A stretch of 49,042 nt of DNA from Ilyomonas sp964658445 (GTDB lineage Bacteria > Bacteroidota > Bacteroidia > Chitinophagales > Chitinophagaceae). The notes under the pieces are model-generated. The model saw nothing but the letters and a program-made list of their open reading frames with translations, was not told the DNA's origin and did no database searches. This document shows, piece after piece, positions 25,645 through 32,858 of the stretch (positions are counted from its first letter, which is position 1; each line of letters begins with the position of its first letter). The stretch lies in assembly GCA_964658445.1 (NCBI GenBank), contig CAZZZH010000003.1, forward strand, positions 1 through 49,042, read 5' to 3'. A program made the translations under genes and the position numbers.

Positions 25645-25866
25645 TCACCATGCAATTTCCCACCTGCCATCTTCGTCTTTTGTATAAGAGAGTCCATTGC
25701 TCATCTCATACACCTCCCGGCCCGTTTTTTTGTCTATTGTTTGTTTCTTTTCATACACGCGCACACCGTTGTTTTCCCTCGTTAAATACAACAGCAACGC
25801 GCCAAGTGTAGGTTGCACATCGTGCAGCCACGGCTCTTCACTTTCTTTTACAAATGCACTGCTCAT
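25645..25866 (-). CDS. Small conserved protein of unknown function
   Basis: The 73-residue soluble protein has motifs that look like a real family rather than noise: PTLGALLLYLTRENNGVRVYE in the middle (given in part) and EVYEMSNGLSYTKDEDGRWEI at the end. Similar short proteins occur in Chitinophagaceae as far as I recall, with no function. It is convergent with the capsule cluster and divergent from the YtxH gene; the 108 bp between it and the latter hold both promoters. Confidence 0.55.
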   Translation of the reverse strand: MSSAFVKESEEPWLHDVQPTLGALLLYLTRENNGVRVYEKKQTIDKKTGREVYEMSNGLSYTKDEDGRWEIAW

Positions 25867-25974
25867 CGCTTCAATTGTTTATCATTATACAACTAAATAT
25901 TGCACCAAAACAGACTGGCAGGCTTTTAGGTACAAAAGAAGAAACACAAATATTCACTACTTAAAATTACAACT

Positions 25975-26220
25975 ATGCATTTACTATCATTCTTACGCGG
26001 CGCGGCTTTCGGTGGCCTTCTCGTTTATTTGTTTGCGCCCCGCAGTGGTGCCGAAACCCGCAGGATGCTTGCCGAGCGCGGCAACGATCTGAAAAAGCTG
26101 GTGTCTGACGATATGTTAGACTTCACCGGCGAAGAAGCCGCTAAATCTGCGCACAGTGGTCTTTCGCATTCTACCAGCAACGGCAATATTTACGATCCGG
26201 CTACTTTAAAAGAATTATAA
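25975..26220 (+). CDS. YtxH domain protein
   Basis: The 81-residue protein has one N-terminal membrane segment (about 5-22) followed by the YtxH signature FAPRSGAETRRML and a charged amphipathic part. YtxH-like proteins are associated with stress conditions in several phyla; the mechanism is unknown. Its end (SNGNIYDPATLKEL) is soluble. A strong bidirectional terminator follows 21 bp after the stop. Confidence 0.75.
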   Translation: MHLLSFLRGAAFGGLLVYLFAPRSGAETRRMLAERGNDLKKLVSDDMLDFTGEEAAKSAHSGLSHSTSNGNIYDPATLKEL

Positions 26221-26241
26221 GCCACGGTTTTGCAATTCACT

Positions 26242-26275
26242 AAAAAGCCCCGCAATCAAGTTGCGGGGCTTTTTT
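26242..26275. terminator. Bidirectional intrinsic terminator
   Basis: A 14-bp perfect stem (AAAAAGCCCCGCAA paired with TTGCGGGGCTTTTT) encloses a 5-nt loop. It separates the convergent YtxH gene and the small basic gene at 26295-26447 and can serve both. Confidence 0.92.
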
Positions 26276-26294
26276 ATTCTTCACCATTTTGTTC

Positions 26295-26447
26295 TCAGCT
26301 ACCGCGGCTGCCGCCTGTTTTCACCGGCTTTTTGCTCGCGCCGCCAGCTTTAGGTTTGCTCATAAATTTAGAGCCTGAAGCCATACCGCCCTTTGGCGTT
26401 TTGTTGCTTCCTTTTTCCGATCCTTTGTTGTTGGTTGGTAATGACAT
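26295..26447 (-). CDS. Small basic, Gly/Ser/Lys-rich protein (50 residues)
   Basis: An ATG at 26447 opens a 50-codon frame ending in TGA at 26295. The product is basic and free of hydrophobic stretches: MSLPTNNKGSEKG at the start, then SGSKFMSKPKAGGASKK and KTGGSRGS at the end. The composition suggests nucleic-acid binding or an unfolded tail, but I do not recognise a named family. Support comes from the terminator placed directly after its stop and from its low-complexity, phase-consistent codons. It was too short for routine ORF calling. Confidence 0.55.
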   Translation of the reverse strand: MSLPTNNKGSEKGSNKTPKGGMASGSKFMSKPKAGGASKKPVKTGGSRGS

Positions 26448-26666
26448 AATCGTAAGTTTAGATCAATAAAAAATTTGACACACCAAAGTAGCATTTTCTT
26501 TTCAACAGCCAATACAAAATACAAACAGCAGCTCGCCCCAAAAGACTGTTCTGTTGTTTCTGGCTTGGTTGACTGTCGACTGCCAACAGCTACAATATTT
26601 CCTTAAAACAACAAAAGCCTGACACAGTAGTGATGCAACACGAAAGGAAACACCGTTTTGCCATCG

Positions 26667-26674
26667 TACCTTTG
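26667..26674 (+). promoter_or_regulatory. Probable -7 promoter element of korB
   Basis: TACCTTTG matches TAnnTTTG and lies 22 nt before the ATG at 26697, giving a very short leader. No -33 box is clear. Confidence 0.45.
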
Positions 26675-26696
26675 ACACCGAAATTTTTGACAGTTC

Positions 26697-27752
26697 ATGA
26701 ACGATGCAATAACAGAAATATCGGCGAAAGAAAAACCCGCCATTGCTTTAACCTCGAAAGACTTTGCCACCGACCAGGAAGTGCGCTGGTGCCCTGGCTG
26801 CGGCGACTACTCGATACTGGCGCAGGTACAAAAAGTAATGCCCACTCTCGGCATACCGAAAGAAGACATAGTGATCATCAGCGGAATTGGCTGCAGCAGC
26901 CGGTTTCCATACTATATGAATACCTATGGCATGCATTCTATTCATGGCCGTGCTACGGCTATTGCCAGTGGTTTAAAAGCTACCCGACCTGAACTGAGCG
27001 TATGGATTGTAACCGGCGATGGCGACGCGCTGAGCATTGGCGGCAACCATACCATTCACCTGCTGCGCCGCAACTTTGATGTGAATATTCTTTTGTTCAA
27101 CAACCAGATTTACGGACTGACTAAAGGACAATACTCGCCTACGTCGGAAGAGAACAAAGTGACCAAGAGCACGCCTTACGGAAGCATCGATCATCCCTTC
27201 AACCCGCTGGCATTGGCCATGGGCGCGGATGCTTCTTTTATTGCGCGCAGTATGGATAGAGACCCAAAACACTTGCAGGCAATGCTGCTGCGTAGCCAGG
27301 CACATAAAGGCGCTTCGTTTTTAGAGATATACCAGAACTGCAACATCTTTAATGACGGGGCTTTTGAAATATTTACCGAAAAAACAACCAAGCCTGAAGA
27401 AGCCCTTTTTCTTGAACAAGGTAAGCCGTTAGTGTTTGGTGCTTCAGGGCAAAAAGGCATCCGGCTCGATGGCATCAAACCCGTTGTGGTAACCATTGGC
27501 GAAGAAGCTTCTGCCGACGACTTATGGATACATGACGAGCATGATTTTTATAAAGCTCAGTTGCTCATCCGCATGTTTGATGACCCCAGAATTGAAGGGC
27601 ATTTTCCAAGACCTTTCGGCGTGTTTTACGAAGCCAACAGAGCCTGCTACGAAGATGTGATGCGGCTGCAGATAGAGGAAACGATTGCTACCAAAGGCGC
27701 CGGCGATTTAGATAAACTGCTAAGAGGCAAAGAGGTTTGGGAGATTTCCTGA
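26697..27752 (+). CDS. korB: 2-oxoacid:ferredoxin oxidoreductase, beta subunit
   Basis: The 351-residue subunit binds thiamine diphosphate. The N-terminal cysteine motif is RWCPGCGDYSILAQVQ, and the TPP motif is GDGDALSIGGNHTIHLLRR followed by NNQIYGLTKGQYSPTS. With an alpha (or fused gamma-alpha) subunit it oxidises a 2-oxoacid, probably 2-oxoglutarate, to its CoA ester and reduces ferredoxin. No alpha subunit is upstream or downstream in this window, so the partner gene lies elsewhere. The length is typical. Confidence 0.92.
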   Translation: MNDAITEISAKEKPAIALTSKDFATDQEVRWCPGCGDYSILAQVQKVMPTLGIPKEDIVIISGIGCSSRFPYYMNTYGMHSIHGRATAIASGLKATRPELSVWIVTGDGDALSIGGNHTIHLLRRNFDVNILLFNNQIYGLTKGQYSPTSEENKVTKSTPYGSIDHPFNPLALAMGADASFIARSMDRDPKHLQAMLLRSQAHKGASFLEIYQNCNIFNDGAFEIFTEKTTKPEEALFLEQGKPLVFGASGQKGIRLDGIKPVVVTIGEEASADDLWIHDEHDFYKAQLLIRMFDDPRIEGHFPRPFGVFYEANRACYEDVMRLQIEETIATKGAGDLDKLLRGKEVWEIS

Positions 27753-27929
27753 TATAAGTCATAAAAATGTAGGAATCAAGGATTACTCATAACCTTGTTA
27801 TCCATTCTGCTTTTTCAGCTACTAGATGTTTTAAATAAGCAATAAAAAACTGTTGAGAAAGTAGCCCGTATTCTGTCGTTCTCTATATTTGAGACTTCTG
27901 ATAATCATTGACCAAAACAAACTATTGCT

Positions 27930-28484
27930 TTGAAAAAGTTAATCCTTTTCCTTGTATTACTATGTTCTTTTTCTTTTGTTACAAAAGCTCAGTTGATGGT
28001 CGCCAAACTGGTAAGTAAAGGCGATGCGAAGTACGGGCTAGGCTACGGCGTATTTACCTATTTTGATATTCCGTTAGCCCACGAAAACCAAAGCTTCCGG
28101 TTGGAACTTCTGGACCTGGCTGCCTTTCCTACAAAAGGAGAAAACCTGTTTACGACCACGGCTGACCTGAAGGGTTATCTTTCAATTAAAGTCGGTTATA
28201 AATATGTGTTTAGCGAAACACAGGCTGGTTTTTACCTAATACCTTCTGCCGGTTATTGCCGGGTTGTTTATGCATTAGAAGGAGAAAGCGATGCCACTTA
28301 TGGCGACGGTATAGCCGGTGCATTGGAGGGCGGCTATACATTAGAAGTGGGGCAAAGAGGGCATACCCTGAATCTGGGTGTAAAATATGAATACGGCCAT
28401 GGCAATGCAACGCATACCATTCAATCGGTGGGGTTGCGGTTTTCTTATGGTTTTGGTCTTTTCAGAAAGAAGGGAGAAGACTAA
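27930..28484 (+). CDS. Exported protein, probable outer-membrane beta-barrel
   Basis: The 184-residue protein has a signal peptide (1-20, LILFLVLLCSFSFVTKA-Q) and then alternating hydrophobic strands with Gly/Tyr, ending in an aromatic-rich stretch (GLRFSYGFGLF) before a short basic tail. The pattern fits a small eight-stranded beta-barrel, but I see no named family. The start codon is TTG at 27930. It stands alone, with 177 bp before and 209 bp after it. Confidence 0.7.
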   Translation: MKKLILFLVLLCSFSFVTKAQLMVAKLVSKGDAKYGLGYGVFTYFDIPLAHENQSFRLELLDLAAFPTKGENLFTTTADLKGYLSIKVGYKYVFSETQAGFYLIPSAGYCRVVYALEGESDATYGDGIAGALEGGYTLEVGQRGHTLNLGVKYEYGHGNATHTIQSVGLRFSYGFGLFRKKGED

Positions 28485-28693
28485 GTTTTACCTACCATTT
28501 CACGTTCAACCTTTATCTTTTGTTTTTTCCGTTTTTGTGCCTTACGCTATTCTTTTTTCCCTCTGCGGCTTCATAGGTTTTTTTCATCCGTTACATCTTT
28601 CAAAGGAACGGCTGAATGCCGCTGCATTTGGATATATTTTTGCGCGAAACTAATTCATCATTATCTTTTTAAAATGCGCAAAAAGTAAAAACT

Positions 28694-29311
28694 ATGTTAC
28701 TACATATACACCCAGATAACCCCAACCCGCGCCATATAAAAACAGTTGTAGATTGCCTTCAGGACGGCGGCGTCATCATCTATCCAACGGATACGATTTA
28801 TGGATTGGGCTGCAATATTTTTCAGCAAAAAGCGATCACGCATATTGCCCAGATCAAAGGCATCGAACCCGCTAAGGCACAGCTCAGTTTTGTGTGCTAT
28901 GATCTTAGTGATTTAAGTAAATACACCAAGAGTATCTCCACACCGCTGTATCGTTTATTAAAAAGCTACCTGCCCGGTCCCTTTACCTTTATACTTCCCG
29001 CAAGCCGGGAAGTGCCGAAGATTTTACAAAGTAAAAAAAGCACCATTGGTCTGCGTGTGCCGGATAATACGATTGCAAGAACCATTGTGCAGCAGTTGGC
29101 TTCGCCCATCTTATCGGCTTCGCTTCCCGGCGAGATGGTAGAAGAATATACCGACCCGGAACTGATGTATGAGAACTTTAAAAACCGCGTGGACATTGTA
29201 ATTGACGGTGGAATGGGTGGTATGGTTCCGTCGACAATTATTGACTGCACCACCGATGAATACACCGTGACCCGGCAAGGTGCAGGAGAGTGGAAAGAGA
29301 TGGAAGCCTGA
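28694..29311 (+). CDS. YciO/Sua5-type threonylcarbamoyladenylate synthase-like protein
   Basis: The 205-residue protein has the YrdC fold; HIHPDNPNPRHI, GGVIIYPTDTIYGLGCN and GPFTFILPAS are typical. It resembles E. coli YciO (206 residues) more than TsaC. TsaC makes L-threonylcarbamoyl-AMP for the t6A37 tRNA modification. The motif usual in TsaC, KxR before a KPL or KPLS step, is here KGIEPAKAQLSF, lacking the Arg and the Pro, so full activity is uncertain. It converges with rnhB. Confidence 0.85.
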   Translation: MLLHIHPDNPNPRHIKTVVDCLQDGGVIIYPTDTIYGLGCNIFQQKAITHIAQIKGIEPAKAQLSFVCYDLSDLSKYTKSISTPLYRLLKSYLPGPFTFILPASREVPKILQSKKSTIGLRVPDNTIARTIVQQLASPILSASLPGEMVEEYTDPELMYENFKNRVDIVIDGGMGGMVPSTIIDCTTDEYTVTRQGAGEWKEMEA

Positions 29312-29333
29312 GGACTGGATTATTAGTAAGTAA

Positions 29334-29987
29334 TTATTCTTCTTGTATACTCTTCCATTCAATGCGGAAGCTCTTCCGGTGATGATCGCATAAGCCATAC
29401 TTTTCTATGGCTGTGCGGTGTTCTTTTGTGCCATAGCCTTTATTGCTTTTCCAATTGTAATGCGGATGATTTTGGTGCAGGTTTATCATGTAGTCATCCC
29501 GGTAAGTTTTGGCTAAAATACTAGCTGCTGCGATGCTTGCGTAAATGCCATCGCCTTGCACGACACACTGGTGCGGAATGTTTTGGTAAGGTCGGAAACG
29601 GTTGCCATCGATTAGCAACAGTTCAGGTATCACGTTGAGTTGATGCAAAGCCAGATGCATTGCTTTGAAAGAAGCCTGCAGGATATTGATCTCATCGATT
29701 TCCTCGCTGCTTACCATGGCTACGGCATACGTTATCGCTTCTTTTTCAATAACCGGTCTCAGTTCATTTCGTTGCGCAGCCGATAGCTGTTTGCTATCGT
29801 TCAGCAACGGGTGAAAAAAAGTTTTGGACAAGATGACAGCCGCCGCAAACACTGGCCCGGCAAGGCATCCGCGCCCTGCTTCATCGCAACCTGCTTCCAA
29901 TAAAATATTCTGGAAATATGCGCTAAGCACCCGATTCTTTTTATACAAACATATAGTGTTCCTGCAAGTAACTGCACGTTTCATCAT
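29334..29987 (-). CDS. rnhB: Ribonuclease HII
   Basis: The 217-residue enzyme (198 if it starts at the GTG at 29930) cuts the RNA strand of RNA-DNA hybrids and removes single ribonucleotides. The metal-site motif EAGCDEAGRGCLAGPV is present, as are LLIDGNRF and SIAAASILAKTYRD. The GTG start would put 13 residues before the Gly-Cys-Asp-Glu motif, closer to E. coli RnhB, and may be the true one; the longer ATG start is listed because both are open. It ends 22 bp from the stop of the convergent YciO-like gene. Confidence 0.92.
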   Translation of the reverse strand: MMKRAVTCRNTICLYKKNRVLSAYFQNILLEAGCDEAGRGCLAGPVFAAAVILSKTFFHPLLNDSKQLSAAQRNELRPVIEKEAITYAVAMVSSEEIDEINILQASFKAMHLALHQLNVIPELLLIDGNRFRPYQNIPHQCVVQGDGIYASIAAASILAKTYRDDYMINLHQNHPHYNWKSNKGYGTKEHRTAIEKYGLCDHHRKSFRIEWKSIQEE

Positions 29988-30017
29988 CTATTTTTGCATC
30001 TCTTTTTAAAGAAATTC

Positions 30018-30102
30018 ATGCTGCAGAATAAAGGCTATTATCAGTTCACGAAATTGTTGTTGGTATTTGTGTTTTTAGTGATAATAGCGGGCAGTATTGT
30101 GC
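30018..30102 (+). pseudogene. 5-prime end of a membrane-protein gene, cut by gap (CtaA-like N terminus)
   Basis: From the ATG at 30018, 28 codons run into the gap: a short polar start and then a hydrophobic helix LLLVFVFLVIIAGSIV. This closely resembles the first helix of CtaA/Cox15 haem A synthases, where it is followed by an Arg and TGSGMGCPDWP. The sequence after the gap contains such a helix again, in another frame. Either two paralogues lie here, with most of the first lost in the gap, or the join is wrong. Confidence 0.4.
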
Positions 30103-30112
30103 NNNNNNNNNN
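30103..30112. other. Assembly gap (10 N)
   Basis: Exactly 10 N. The frames on the two sides differ and both sides look like the start of a haem A synthase, so the true gap could be long. Confidence 0.95.
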
Positions 30113-30114
30113 CT

Positions 30115-31122
30115 CCGGCGAAAAAGAAGTTCAAAACCATTAACCTGCTAACGGTTTTCCTGCTTTTTATATTGATACTTGCCGGAGGAGTGGTGCGGAG
30201 CACGGGGTCTGGAATGGGTTGTCCGGACTGGCCAACCTGCTTCGGAAATGCGGTACCGCCTACGCAGGAATACGAGGTTCACTTTCAGCCAAATCATCAT
30301 TACGAATCCGGTCAGTTTATTATCTATAACGACAGCCTGAAATATGCAAAGCAAGCCTTTACCAGCGGCAGTGTTTATGTAGCTGACAACTGGCAGCAAT
30401 ACGAGAAAAACAATTACGCAAAGTTCAATGTGGCGCAAACTTGGATTGAGTACATCAACCGGTTGGTAACAGGGTTGCTGGGTTTTGTTATTATTGCCCA
30501 TATTGCATGGAGTTTCCGTTTGTTTTGGAAGACACAAAGAAACATAGTCTGGTGGAGTTTATCATTGCTGTTGCTGACGGGTTTTGAAGCCTGGTTGGGA
30601 AAACTGGTGGTCGATACCAACCTGGCTGTTGTGAAGATAACCCTGCACATGTTGTTTGCTTTGCTGATAGGCTTTGTAGCGGTGATTATTTTACAGAAAT
30701 TAAGTAAGAAAACAAGCGTTGTAAGCCGGCAAATAAAATGGGTAAGTACCGCAGCTTTTGTTGTTGTTCTGGTGCAAATTATTTTAGGCACCGACGTGAG
30801 AGAACAGGTAGACGAAATCTCAATTGCCATGAGCTTTACAGGCAGAGAAAGCTGGCTGGGTCAATTGAATAATGTGTTTGTTATTCACCAAAGTTTTGCA
30901 TGGGTAGCCGCCCTGGCTTGTATTTATTTATTCTGGCAATCTCTGCCTTACCCCACTTTACAACGCACGGCATATTTTATATTGTTTCTGGTGACAGCGA
31001 CTATTGCAGCCGGGCTAACGCTTTTGTACATGAATCTTCCACAAGCCATGCAGCCGCTGCATTTGCTGCTTTCGAGCCTGTTGCTGACGGCATTGTTTGC
31101 GCACCGGCTAAAGGTGAGATAA
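30115..31122 (+). CDS. ctaA: Haem A synthase (Cox15/CtaA), start lost in gap
   Basis: About 335 codons are visible, beginning two codons or so after the probable start. The first helix ends in AGGVVRSTGSGMGCPDWPT (given in part), the family hallmark; the likely haem ligands His in IEYINRLVTG-adjacent and VIHQSFAWVAAL segments follow, and about eight membrane helices are visible. The enzyme oxidises the C8 methyl of haem O to haem A for cytochrome oxidase in the inner membrane. No ctaB (haem O synthase) is next to it; the following gene is a convergent glycosylase. Confidence 0.88.
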   Translation, partial: PAKKKFKTINLLTVFLLFILILAGGVVRSTGSGMGCPDWPTCFGNAVPPTQEYEVHFQPNHHYESGQFIIYNDSLKYAKQAFTSGSVYVADNWQQYEKNNYAKFNVAQTWIEYINRLVTGLLGFVIIAHIAWSFRLFWKTQRNIVWWSLSLLLLTGFEAWLGKLVVDTNLAVVKITLHMLFALLIGFVAVIILQKLSKKTSVVSRQIKWVSTAAFVVVLVQIILGTDVREQVDEISIAMSFTGRESWLGQLNNVFVIHQSFAWVAALACIYLFWQSLPYPTLQRTAYFILFLVTATIAAGLTLLYMNLPQAMQPLHLLLSSLLLTALFAHRLKVR

Positions 31123-31159
31123 CAGACAAGCTATTTACCAGCGATTACCTAATAACGAT

Positions 31160-31897
31160 TCAACCATATAGTACCTGGCATTGATTGCAAAAGAAGCTTT
31201 GCCGTTGCAGTTTGCCAGTATATTCTTTATGAAAGCGGATGTGGTCTCTGGGGCAAGTCTTTTGCCGGTGCGCTTCCCAATGCTTGCTGAGCGTAAATTC
31301 TTTTTTCCATTCATAAAATTGCCCGCAATAGAAAACAGATTCTTTAATTATTTCTTTCCAAAGCTTCGGCGAGATAGCACTTACTTTACTTTCAGGATGT
31401 ACCCTTTTTCTGAATAAAACCTCATTCTTGATGATGTTGCCTAAACCTGCAAAAATGGTCTGGTCAAGCAAGGCATCGCATATCATAGTATCGGGAATCT
31501 TTTTCAGTTTTTGCAAGGCGGCTTGGGTGTTCCAGCTTTCGTTCATTATATCAGCCGACCAATCATACACTTCATCTAAAGGTTCTTCGATAAAACGCAT
31601 GGCGCAACTATAAAAGTTAAGTTCTCCATCCCTAAAATTCAGCCTTAGTTTAAAGGGCTTCTCGGGCGGTTTTCTTTTATTGATAAACAAGTCTCCAAAC
31701 ATCAGGAAATGTGTGCGTAGTGTGAAACCTTCAAAGCAAATCAGAAAGTGCTTACCCCAAGTTATAATATCAATGATTTTCTTGCCCTGCATGCGTTCTG
31801 CATCCAGCTTTGTGTTGTTTTCAATACCGGTTATTGTTTTACCAATAAAACCTTCACTTTGTTCTTTCCACAGCACCAGCAATGGACCTTCAGGCAT
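31160..31897 (-). CDS. Fpg/Nei-type DNA glycosylase
   Basis: The 245-residue enzyme begins MPEGP, with the catalytic Pro2 and Glu3, which fixes the start at 31897. The helix-two-turn-helix region reads DALLDQTIFAGLGNIIKNEVLF, a clear Fpg/Nei match (AGLGNII). The C-terminal zinc finger has CPRDHIRFH and then CNQC; the second cysteine of the usual first CxxC pair is missing, possibly replaced by His. It removes oxidised bases and cuts the abasic site. Whether it is closer to Fpg or Nei I cannot tell. Confidence 0.88.
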   Translation of the reverse strand: MPEGPLLVLWKEQSEGFIGKTITGIENNTKLDAERMQGKKIIDIITWGKHFLICFEGFTLRTHFLMFGDLFINKRKPPEKPFKLRLNFRDGELNFYSCAMRFIEEPLDEVYDWSADIMNESWNTQAALQKLKKIPDTMICDALLDQTIFAGLGNIIKNEVLFRKRVHPESKVSAISPKLWKEIIKESVFYCGQFYEWKKEFTLSKHWEAHRQKTCPRDHIRFHKEYTGKLQRQSFFCNQCQVLYG

Positions 31898-31977
31898 AAC
31901 GTTTTTACTAAAAAAGACAAAAGCCAAGCCAATGAAGTTGTAAATTCATTATTGAAAGCAAGCCTTATTTTTAATCT

Positions 31978-32796
31978 ATGAAAACACTACTGATTACAGT
32001 TGCCACGCTGCTCATCTATACTTGTTATAGTTGCTCTCACAATCCTTACGCTGCCACAAACAAAGTGTACAAAAAACAGGCGAAGCAATTTGCAAAAACG
32101 ATAAGCCGGATACCAACTAACGACAGCATTGATTCCCTGCCCTCATCACCTTATTTTGCGGGCACTACCAACTTTAATTTACGAAAGCCCAACTTTGTTA
32201 TCATCCATCATACGGCGCAAGATTCCTGCGCTCAAACGCTGCGAACCTTCACTTTGCAACGCACACAGGTGAGCGCTCATTATTTAATCTGTAAAGATGG
32301 AACGGTGTATCATCTACTAAACGACTATATGCGCGCGTGGCACGGCGGTATTGCAAAGTGGGGAAGCGTTACCGATATCAACTCTGTCTCTATCGGTATT
32401 GAGCTTGATAATACCGGCTTTGAACCATTTACCGCAGCGCAGATCAACAGCCTGCTGCATGTGCTGGCTTCATTAAAAAAACAATACAATATTCCAACGG
32501 CAAACTTCATTGGTCATGGTGACATTGCGCCTACAAGAAAGAATGACCCGAATCCTTTGTTTCCCTGGCAAACGCTTGCGCAGCGCGGCTTTGGATATTG
32601 GTATGATGATACAACCAATATTGCTATTCCTGAACCTTTTAATGGCGTGCAAGCTCTACGTATTATCGGGTATGATGTCAAGGATAGCAGCGCTGCTATA
32701 CAAGCTTTTCACCGCCATTGGGAGGGCGATAGTCTGCGCACTTTTAGTGATGCGGACAAAAAAGTATTGTATATGGTGGAGAAGAAATTTATGTAA
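31978..32796 (+). CDS. N-acetylmuramoyl-L-alanine amidase, AmiD-like lipoprotein
   Basis: The 272-residue protein starts with a lipoprotein signal (TLLIYTCYSC, Cys19). An Amidase_2 domain follows with zinc ligands in VIIHHTAQDSC (His), the substrate part SAHYLICKDGTVYHLLND, and the second site FIGHGDIAPTRKNDPNPLFPW (given in part: HGDIAPTRKNDPNPLFPW). A C-terminal peptidoglycan-binding-like helical part ends the protein. It cuts the bond between MurNAc and L-Ala, probably recycling anhydromuropeptides at the outer membrane as AmiD does in E. coli. Confidence 0.9.
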   Translation: MKTLLITVATLLIYTCYSCSHNPYAATNKVYKKQAKQFAKTISRIPTNDSIDSLPSSPYFAGTTNFNLRKPNFVIIHHTAQDSCAQTLRTFTLQRTQVSAHYLICKDGTVYHLLNDYMRAWHGGIAKWGSVTDINSVSIGIELDNTGFEPFTAAQINSLLHVLASLKKQYNIPTANFIGHGDIAPTRKNDPNPLFPWQTLAQRGFGYWYDDTTNIAIPEPFNGVQALRIIGYDVKDSSAAIQAFHRHWEGDSLRTFSDADKKVLYMVEKKFM

Positions 32797-32858
32797 GGGA
32801 TTGTGATCAGTACAAGACCTTTATTACAACCTTTTATTACTGAGTAAAAGCATTCACT

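Noticed and set aside
26448..26696. Korarchaeal-style alpha subunit or ferredoxin gene upstream of korB
   Set aside because: No frame in this 249-bp stretch resembles either; only the promoter element is supported.
28387..28653. 88-codon frame overlapping the outer-membrane protein and running into the gap before the YciO-like gene
   Set aside because: Its first part is a shadow of the real gene; the remainder has no motif.
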